A stretch of DNA of 64,000 nucleotides from Carnobacterium gallinarum DSM 4847 (GTDB lineage Bacteria > Bacillota > Bacilli > Lactobacillales > Carnobacteriaceae), in NCBI RefSeq assembly GCF_000744375.1, contig NZ_JQLU01000005.1:1798001-1862000 (forward strand), written 5' to 3'. The first letter of the stretch is position 1. Each line of letters begins with the position of its first letter. Positions 26,540-35,300 of the stretch are shown piece after piece. Both the position numbers and the translations under genes were made by a program. The notes below the pieces were generated by a model that worked only from the letters and a program-made list of their open reading frames with translations, ran no database searches and was not told the DNA's origin.

Positions 26540-27212
26540 AGAATATATTGAAGCTATTTTTAGCAGTTTGCCAAAAACGAAAGAAATCGTTGAACTACGA
26601 CAAAATATGCTAGAGAATATGGAAGACAAATACAATGAATTAATTGAGAGTGGCATGAATCAAGATGAAGCAGTAGGTTCGGTAATTCGTTCAATTGGAA
26701 CTGCAAAAGAACTTAAATCAGAACTAGGTATGATGGATGATTTAAAAAACGAAGCAGAAAAAGTCAACTATGATGCTGAGGAATCTATTCAAACAATGTC
26801 AGAAATTCAATCTAAAGTTGGAATGGGAATCGCTTTTTCAGCAGTATTATATATTTGTTCACCTGCAATCTATAAAATATGGAATGAGTATTTGAACGAG
26901 GATGTAATGGCGTTTTTCTGTCTATGGGCGGTGTTGATTATTGCGACAGTTAATTTAGGGTATTGGCTTATCAAAAATTTCCAAGCAAAAAAACAATTAA
27001 AACAACTAAAAAATGGCAAGATAATCCAAGAAAGACAACCAATATCTACTGTACAAAAAATTGTTTGGAGCGTAGCGATAGGACTTTATTTGCTAGGTGT
27101 AATCACAGGTGGGGCAGAATCTGTATGGATTGTGTTTCCTATTGCAGTAGTAACGAGTGTATGTGTGAGCTATTATGCCAAAAGAAAAGCTTTTTGGAAA
27201 GTGGGAGGATAA
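26526..27212 (+). CDS. HAAS/DUF1700-like membrane protein
   Basis: A 228-residue protein. The N-terminal ~65 residues (EQIREYIEAIFSSLPKTKEI...MLENMEDKYNELIESGMNQDEAV) form the helical HAAS-type module found next to PadR regulators. After it come four predicted membrane helices (AVLYICSPAIYKIW, FFCLWAVLIIATVN, SVAIGLYLLGVIT, IVFPIAVVTSVCV). The coding start overlaps the padR-like gene, so the pair is translationally coupled. It probably works with the PadR protein as sensor or effector at the membrane. That link is inferred from context. Confidence 0.78.
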   Translation: MEQIREYIEAIFSSLPKTKEIVELRQNMLENMEDKYNELIESGMNQDEAVGSVIRSIGTAKELKSELGMMDDLKNEAEKVNYDAEESIQTMSEIQSKVGMGIAFSAVLYICSPAIYKIWNEYLNEDVMAFFCLWAVLIIATVNLGYWLIKNFQAKKQLKQLKNGKIIQERQPISTVQKIVWSVAIGLYLLGVITGGAESVWIVFPIAVVTSVCVSYYAKRKAFWKVGG

Positions 27213-27213
27213 C

Positions 27214-27627
27214 ATGCAAATTAACCCTTATTATCGTAAAGCTTTTTTTCATGAAACTGATCAAATGGGCATTATCCATCATTCAAATTATCTTAAATGG
27301 TTTGAAGAATCACGTTTTGATTTATTAGAGCAACTTGGTTTTGGAATGGATTTTTTAGAGCGAGAAGGGCTGAGCAGTCCAGTTTTAGATATTGCGTGCT
27401 CCTATAAAGCAATGGTGCATTTTAATGATGAAGTAGCGATTAAAATTAGTGTGAAAAAAATATCTAGTGCCCGTCTAATTTTTAGTTATAACGTATGGCA
27501 TGATGGTGAGATTAAGGCAAGTGGCGAAAGCGGACATTGTTTCATTAATCAAGCAGGGAAAATTATTTCATTAAAACGTGAGTACCCTGAATTACATGAG
27601 ATTCTTAGCCAATTAGTAGTAAAATAA
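27214..27627 (+). CDS. YbgC/FadM-type acyl-CoA thioesterase
   Basis: A 137-residue hotdog-fold protein. FFHETDQMGIIHHSNYLKWFEESR contains the Asp-x-x-Gly-x-x-His-x-x-x-Tyr signature of 4-hydroxybenzoyl-CoA thioesterase/YbgC proteins, which hydrolyse short-chain acyl-CoA or acyl-carrier thioesters. The ATG at 27214 follows GGGAGG with an ideal gap and lies 1 bp after the HAAS gene stop, so it is the third gene of the PadR operon. A terminator follows. Confidence 0.87.
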   Translation: MQINPYYRKAFFHETDQMGIIHHSNYLKWFEESRFDLLEQLGFGMDFLEREGLSSPVLDIACSYKAMVHFNDEVAIKISVKKISSARLIFSYNVWHDGEIKASGESGHCFINQAGKIISLKREYPELHEILSQLVVK

Positions 27628-27639
27628 ATGTATAAAAAT

Positions 27640-27676
27640 GAATGACTTTTGGAAGCGAAGGTCATTCTTTTTTTGC
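27640..27676 (+). terminator. Terminator of the PadR operon
   Basis: GAATGACTTT (27640-27649) pairs with AAGGTCATTC (27658-27667) and is followed by seven or more Ts. Confidence 0.85.
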
Positions 27677-27815
27677 TTTGCTGATTGGAATAAGTAGAAT
27701 GTAAAAAAGATCCTAAAAAAGAGGTGAAATTATTCACAAAATAAAGTAAAATAGGAAAAGTATAATACTAGTAGTAGAAAATAGTTAATTAACTTATGAG
27801 GAGTGGAATTGAAAA

Positions 27816-28574
27816 ATGTATACCCCAGATGAGATTTTAGAAATCACGATTGAGATGGGAACGAAAAAGATTGCCAAACCATTTGTATCAAAACTGTTAT
27901 TAGGCTTTGTTGGTGGAGCGATGATTTCACTAGGCTATCTAGCTTATATTCGAGTAGCGTCTTCTATGGTTGAAGAGTGGGGCAGCGTCGCTAGCTTCTT
28001 AGGTGCCAGCGTATTTCCAATCGGTTTAATCGTTATTTTACTTGGCGGTGGTGAATTAATTACGGGAAATATGATGGCCGTTGCAGCAGCATGGTTTGAT
28101 AAAAAGGTAAATACAAAGGACTTATTAATAAATTGGATTACAATTACCTTAGCTAATGCAGCTGGAGCAATATTTGTTGCTTATTTCTTTGGTCATATCG
28201 TTGGACTAACTAGTTCAGGTGCTTTCCTTCATGAAACGATTACATTAGCCGAAGGTAAAATTGCAGCAACGCCCTTACAAGGTTTTATCTCTGGGATTGG
28301 GTGTAACTGGTTTGTTGGGATAGCTTTATGGTTATGTTACGGCGCTAAAGATAGTGCTGGTAAGATTTTAGGTATTTGGTTCCCTGTAATGATCTTTGTA
28401 GCTATTGGATTTCAGCATAGTGTAGCTAATATGTTTGTAATTCCTGCAGCAATTTTTGAAGGTGGCGCTACTTGGACACAGATGCTTCAAAATTTTGTTC
28501 CCGTATATTTGGGTAATATCATCGGTGGGGCATTATTTGTTTCAGGGATATATTATAAAGCCTTTAAACATTAA
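27816..28574 (+). CDS. Formate/nitrite transporter (FNT) family channel
   Basis: A 252-residue protein with six predicted membrane helices. Segments such as LGASVFPIGLIVILLGGGELITGNMMAV and QHSVANMFVIPAAIFEG carry the G-x-E-L-x-T-x-N and H-S-V-A-N-M motifs of FNT pentameric channels. The central histidine sits in FQHSVANM. These channels move formate, nitrite or lactate across the membrane. In fermenting lactic acid bacteria, formate export from pyruvate-formate lyase is the likeliest role. GAGGAGTGG precedes the ATG. It is monocistronic. Confidence 0.92.
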   Translation: MYTPDEILEITIEMGTKKIAKPFVSKLLLGFVGGAMISLGYLAYIRVASSMVEEWGSVASFLGASVFPIGLIVILLGGGELITGNMMAVAAAWFDKKVNTKDLLINWITITLANAAGAIFVAYFFGHIVGLTSSGAFLHETITLAEGKIAATPLQGFISGIGCNWFVGIALWLCYGAKDSAGKILGIWFPVMIFVAIGFQHSVANMFVIPAAIFEGGATWTQMLQNFVPVYLGNIIGGALFVSGIYYKAFKH

Positions 28575-28594
28575 GTATATAAAAAGAATATAAG

Positions 28595-28628
28595 AACTTG
28601 CCAAAGCATATTTTTGGCAAGTTTTTTT
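28595..28628 (+). terminator. Terminator after the FNT channel gene
   Basis: AACTTGCCAAA (28595-28605) and TTTGGCAAGTT (28613-28623), 7-nt loop, then a T run. Confidence 0.9.
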
Positions 28629-29132
28629 GTGCTTAAAGTAAGGTAGTATTATGAGATATTGGTTAAAATTATGACAAAATGGTGAGGTGTTGAATCACGC
28701 TAGAATACGGTTTTTTTAAAATATAAAAAAACGATAGAAAATATTTTTTTGTTATAAATTCATTATACATATAGTGATATTGTAGCTTTTTTATTATATA
28801 AAATAACATCATGTTTACTTTTTTTGTTTTTTAAAATGTTTATTTAAAATTTACTATTATAATATTTGAAATTTTTTATATTTTTTCCTTAAAATAAGAA
28901 ATAATATATATATTGAATAACAAGGTTATTAAAACCAATGTTGTAGAGGTTTTTAGATAATGATGATCATTTACTATAATTTAGCTTCTATCTTTTTTTT
29001 AAAATTGTGCTAAAATAATGAAAGTGTTTGATGATAAAAAGGTTATTAAGATCATTATTTTTTGATGAGAATTTATAATGTTTCTATATATTTTGAATAT
29101 ATTGAGGATATTTGTAGAAAAGGTGGGTGAGT
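28629..29132 (+). other. Extremely AT-rich 500-bp region upstream of the adhesin operon
   Basis: No gene was found. The stretch consists of long A and T runs, with a TATAAT at 28975-28980 as a possible -10 box. Such DNA is typical of intrinsically curved upstream regions and H-NS-like or regulator-controlled surface genes, but no specific site was identified. Confidence 0.4.
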
Positions 29133-29372
29133 ATGATTTTTATGAAGCAAAAAAGAAATAAATACAAGTTGTTGTTTTCTTTATTAGTTGTCATTCTCTT
29201 AATAGGAGTTGGATGTGGGAAAACAGCTACAAAAAAAGTGGATACTAAAAAAGAAAGTATAACTAGCGAATTAGTAGAAGAGAAAGTAAAGGTCGAAACT
29301 AATGCAGCTACAATAAAAGTACAAAAAAATAGTGAAAGTTCTTCTGGAGAAGAATCAAGTATTGAAAAATAA
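29133..29372 (+). CDS. Small lipoprotein encoded before the giant adhesin
   Basis: A 79-residue protein with a basic N-terminus, a hydrophobic segment and a GVGC lipobox (lipid-modified Cys28). The mature part of about 50 residues is rich in Lys, Glu, Ser and Thr, without a recognised domain, and probably disordered. GTG 29127 opens the frame, but ATG 29133 lies 6 nt from AGGTGG and was chosen. ATG 29142 is also possible. The adhesin gene starts 27 bp later, so the two are probably co-transcribed and may work together at the cell surface. Confidence 0.75.
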   Translation: MIFMKQKRNKYKLLFSLLVVILLIGVGCGKTATKKVDTKKESITSELVEEKVKVETNAATIKVQKNSESSSGEESSIEK

Positions 29373-29399
29373 ATCAAAGATAAAAGGAGTGCATATGAA

Positions 29400-32300
29400 G
29401 TGAAAAAGGCAAAAATATTTAACTGGATTTTAGCATTTACATTGATATCGCAACTTTTTGTTTCAAGTACAGCAAGTGTAGTTACATTCGCTGACGGAAC
29501 AGATTCAGTTGTAAATGACTTAATAATTACAGATGCAAATGGCAATAATTTGACAACTACTACATTAAATAAAGGTGATTCATTAACTGTTGGTGTTGAA
29601 TCAACAAATGCAATGGATCAATCTGTATCAATTGATATAGCAGGGATGGAATTAGATCAAGAGGCTACAAATCAAGCGAATACAGTAAATCAAGTAACGG
29701 TTATGTATAGTGCTGAGGCAGCCAATGTTCTTGTAAACTGGCAGACGGCTGCTGTAGCAGAAGAAGTTACAGATGAAGCAACTGCAACTAGTGGTGAGGT
29801 AGTTAAACCACTAATTCCAGCAGTGCCAGTTCATAAAAAAGTGGTACTTGTAATGAAGGCGAATGAAGCAGGTTCACATACACTGAGTGCAAAATCAACT
29901 CGTGATGGTGTTAGTGTTTTTGCAACACCATTAAAAATTAACGTTGAAGAAGTAACTACAGAAGCTGTAGATTCATCTAACACAGAAGAGCAACCAGAAT
30001 CAGAGGACCCAGCCCCTGTTCCGGAAGCAAAAGAAGAAGCAAAAACAGATTCACCTGGAAGCAGCGTTCAAGCTAAAAACGGATTAACAAAAGCTGTTAG
30101 TGGTTCCGTTGAGGTTTATGATGAAGGAACGCAGACTTGGGGAAGTACAAGTAGACTAGCATTTTATACAGATTATGCTAATCCAATTAAATATCGAATG
30201 ATTTTTACAACAGATAAAAAACTACCAGGAGTTCAATTTTCAAATAATTGGGATGGTGGTGAAAATATTGTCTGGGGTATGTTAGATAAAAATTCAGAAA
30301 AAATTATTAATAGCGGAACTGGTAGTGAAGTTTTATCAATTGATACAGGAAATGGAAAAGCAATTACAGAAGTTGAACCAGGAACGTATATTTATGAATT
30401 TGAAGTTTCAATAAAAGCGTCGGTTCCTTTTGATAATTTTTATAATGCAAAAAATGGAGAAAATAGTTTTATTCCAAAATTATCAATAGCTTTGGAAGAT
30501 GAAAATGGAGTAATAAATGATGTTCCAAGTAATAAAGTAGTCACAGCAGCTGTTTTTCCTAATCCAGCTCAAATGCGCGTGTTAGATATTGAAACTACCT
30601 TGCCAATAGCAGGTGTAAAAGGACTCCTTAAAGGTGGACCTTATGATATTCCTTTTGTATCAGATGCGAATGGAATGATTTATTTGCCAGCAATTAGAGA
30701 TGCTGCTGATCTTACGTACTCTATCTATATTACAGAAGCACCAACCTATATGACTTCTGATAATCCTAATTCAGGATATAGTTTTATTGTTAGTAATTCG
30801 TGGAATATGTATCAACCAAGTGCTGGAGTTGATGTTCAAAACATTAGACTTAAGAAAGCTAGACCAGAAATAGCAACAAATATTAAATTTAATCCTGTAA
30901 AAACATATTACGAAGAAAAAGTAACTTCCACACAAATTATTGAATACTCTGCTGGAACTGACGCTGAAACGATTCATATTACCACAGGTGTTAATACAGG
31001 TTTAGGGTTAGATTATATACAAGGTTCAACCAAGGTTATACGTTATCATGGAAATGTACCAACAGTCATTGAAAGCAATCTTTTAAATAGCTGGCAAGGT
31101 GATGGTATTTCAGGTTATAACTTAGATTATTTATTAGCATTTCCAGGAGATCCGCTTATAGCGGGAGACCGAATTGAGCTTATTAGTGAATGGGTGCTAC
31201 TTCCTCCATCTCCACTTTTGTCAGATCAAGCTTACCTACTACAAAATAGAGTAGTTGGAACAGATAATCAGAATGTAGATTCAGTTTCAGTTCCTGCTAA
31301 TACGAATGTTTTTGGTGTAGTAAATAATGCCATTAAATTAGACGTGAAGAAAAATGTAACAGTTAAAGATACTACTGAAGATGCAAATCAGAAAAATATT
31401 GCTGTTGGAGATACACTTATCTATGAAATTATTGTAAATGCCGTTGGAGACATGAACAGTCAAATTAATGTGCCTTTAATCACAGATAAACTTCCAGAGG
31501 GGTTAATTGCAAATAAACGAAATGATTTAGTTGTTAAGCTTAATGGTGTAACCTTATCAAGTAGTTCATTTGGTCCATATAATGTAGTGAATAATGTCTT
31601 TACACTAAATGTTCCATTAACCAATCGCCTTTTATCTGTTTCACAAAATTTAGCTGAGAGGCAAATGATTGTTACAATTGAAGTGAAAGTTGGAGCAACA
31701 GCTAGTGGTATACTAACCAATACTGCAGTAGCGAGTAGCCAAACTAGAAAAGATCCATTGAATGATCTTAATGTATGGAATGATCCAATCCCTAATAATT
31801 CCAACGAAGTAGTCAACTATGTTCCAACAGCAATCAATTTAACTAAAAAAGCTTATGGCTTAGATGATGTTGAACGTACAGTTGCTTATGTTGGAGAAGA
31901 ATTTAAATATGAATTAATAGCTTCAGTACCCGCTAATTCAGGTGCGTATCATCAAGGGATTATCACAGATACTCTACCAAAAGGAATTAATTATGTTCCA
32001 GGTACAACGAGAATAAGCATTAATGGTGTTGAGCAAACCGTTGATACGGTAGATTGGTCAAAAACAAGTGATGGTCGAGATCATTTACAAGTTAATTTAG
32101 CTAATCCAATCGTTACGGGTTCAGATGTACGAATCATTTTTAATGTGACAACAGACAGTACAATAATGGATAAACTACAGCCAGTTATAAATACGGCTAC
32201 TATTACTGGGCATGATAAAGACAATCATTTCCCACCAGTTGAAGGAAAGGATAATACAGAAGTAAGTTTTGGTTATCGTCCTGGGAAATTAGATGCAACT

Positions 32301-35300
32301 AAAACAGTATGGCAAGGTACGAATTCGGCTGAGCAACAAGCTGTAAAAGTTGGAGATACCTTAACCTACAAGATTGTTGTTGAAAATACTGAAGCAGCAG
32401 ACACAATGGTGCGTAATGTGCATGTTGGAGATCAATTACCAACAGGCTTAACTTATACACCAGGAACACTTAAAGTTGCTGGAGTTTCGGTGGCTGATGA
32501 AGCTGAATTTTTAAAAGGAAATATTAATGTAAATGTTGGTGATATTAAAGGTGGTACATCGGTTGAAATTACTTTTGATGTAACCATTAATGCTGAAGCA
32601 ACAGGTTCAATTGCAAATACAGCAAAAGCAACAGGTACAGTAGATAAGATTCCAAATCTACCCAATACCCCTGTAGAATCACCAGATAAACCAGCCAATA
32701 TAAACTCTACAAAACCAGAACCAACAATTAAAAAATCAATTGATAAGCCAATAGCGTATGCTGGAGATACCTTAACATACACATTAATTATTGCTAATGA
32801 TAAAACGCAACCTGAAATGATTAATGGAAAAGTAACGGATAATTTACCAGCGGAAGTTCAATATGTGCCTAACTCAACGGTAGTAAATGGCACTGCTGAA
32901 GCAGATATTGTGCATAATTATTGGAATGGTAATGCCTTTACAATGTCAGGTCTTACGTTAAAAACTGGCGAAACAATCACCGTTACCTTCCAAGTAACTG
33001 TGGTAACAACAGAAATTAAAACGGGTATCACCAATACGGTTTCTCTAACAGAGGGAACATCTATAGATGGAACTCAAAAGATTACAGACAAACAAGCGAC
33101 TGCTGAATTTGAAACAGTTCGTGGACCGGGTGAATTAAAAGTAGTAAAACAAATTACGAAGTTAGATGAAACAACAGATTTAGATGGAAAAATAGTGGCT
33201 GATAATGATGAATTCTTTTACACGTTAGTTGTCAGTAATAAAACAACTACTCCATCAGAAATTAAAGAAATTCAAGTAACAGACATGATTCCAGAAGGTC
33301 TAATTTATCAAGCAGGATCGCTGACTATCGATGCAGTAGCATATCCAGATTCAGGTGTAACAGGTCAAAAACTAGCTGTTACGATTCCGGGAGTATTGCA
33401 AGAAGGGCAGAGTACAACGATTCGTTTTAAAGTGAAAGTAACAGCACCAACTAAAGAAATAAGTGAGAATACAGCTCATGCAACTGGGAAAACACCAGAT
33501 CCAAAAGATCCAACGAAAGACAAAGATGTGCCACCAGTTGATTCAAATACAGTTGTAAGCAAACGTGGACCGGAGCCTAAGATTGATAAAACAATTGATA
33601 AAGCTAAGGCTGTTAAAGGTGATGAATTAACGTATAAATTAGTTATTACTAATGGTAAAGCAGGATTTACTGGAGAATTACTGAACGGTGTTGTGAAAGA
33701 TAGTTTACCAGCTGAGGTTGCTTACAAAGCCGGTACCACTAAAGTTGATGGTACTTCAATTACAGATATTACTGGAATGTGGACAGGTCAAAACTTTAAT
33801 TATGTATTGCCAACACCATTTACCGGTGGTTCAACTGTAACCATCGAATTTACAGTAACAGTTGTAACAAATGAGATTAAAACAGATATTTTAAACAATG
33901 CAACTGTAAATGGAACAGATAGTGATGGAACAATATATGATGATGATGATAATGTACCTTTTGAAACAGTTCGTAAACCGGGTGAACTAGATATCAAGAA
34001 ACAAATTGTTTCAGATAAAGGTGTGGATTTAAATAACAAAATTGTTGAGGTAGGAGATACATTCCTTTATACCTTAGTTGTAATGAATACAATAGCTGAT
34101 CCATCAGAAATCAGAGATATTCTAGTAACAGACACAATTCCAACAGGCTTAATTTATCAAGCAGGTTCTCTATCTGTTGACGGAACCCCGATAACTAATG
34201 GAGACAGTAATGTAACTGGACAAGATTTATCAGTGAATATTGGTACTTTACAAGAAGGACAAAGTAAAACCCTTAGCTTTATGGTAAAAGTGACCGAAAC
34301 TACTAAAAATGGAAGTAAAAACACGGCTACAACAACTGGAACTGTAACACCAGATCCAAATAAACCAACTGAAGAAACGAAATTACCACCAGTTAATTCA
34401 AATACAGTTGTCAGTAATCGTGCGCCAGATCCTGAATTTAAGAAAACAATTAGTAAATCAAAAGCAGTTAAAGGCGATGAATTAACCTATAAATTAGTAT
34501 TAACAAATGGCACAGCAGAGTACACTGGTGATTTGTTAGACGGCGTTGTGAAAGATAGTTTACCAGCTGAGGTTGTTTACAAAGCTGGTACCACTAAAGT
34601 TGATGGTACTTCAATTACAGATATTACTGGAATGTGGACAGGTCAAAACTTTAATTATGTATTGCCAACACCATTTACCGGTGGTTCTACCATAACGATT
34701 GAATTTACTGTAACGGTAGTAACGGATGAAATTAAAACAGGTATTCTAAATACGGCAACTGTAAATGGAAAAGATAGTAATGGCAAGGAATATCCATTAG
34801 ATAGTCTAGCCGAATTTGAAACTTTACGTGGTCCGGGTGAATTAGCTATCAATAAAAAAATTACCTCATTAGACGGTACAACAGATATTAACAACAAGAC
34901 TATTTTAGTTGGAGATGAGTTTGTTTATACCTTAGTTGTAACGAACACGACAACGACTCCATCAGAAATTAGAAATACCCTAGTAACCGACGCGATTCCT
35001 GAAGGTTTGCTTTATAAATTAGGTACACTTTCTGTTGATGGTCTAGTCGATCCAAGCGGCGACAATGCCGTAACTGGACAAAATCTATCTCTAAATGTTG
35101 GAACATTGCTAGAAGGACAAAGTAAAACAATTAGTTTTATTGTACGAGTAACAGAAGCGACTAAGAGTGTAAGTCATAACTCAGCTAAAGTTGCTGGAAC
35201 TGTAACACCAGATCCAAATAAACCAACTGAAGAAAAGAAATTACCACCAGTTGAATCGAATACAGTTACAAGTCATCGTGTGCCAGAGCCAACAATTGTC

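Noticed and set aside
33800-34897. Minus-strand open frames across the adhesin repeats
   Set aside because: They recur at the same place in each repeat, lack ribosome binding sites and mirror the codon bias of the plus-strand gene, so they are shadows.
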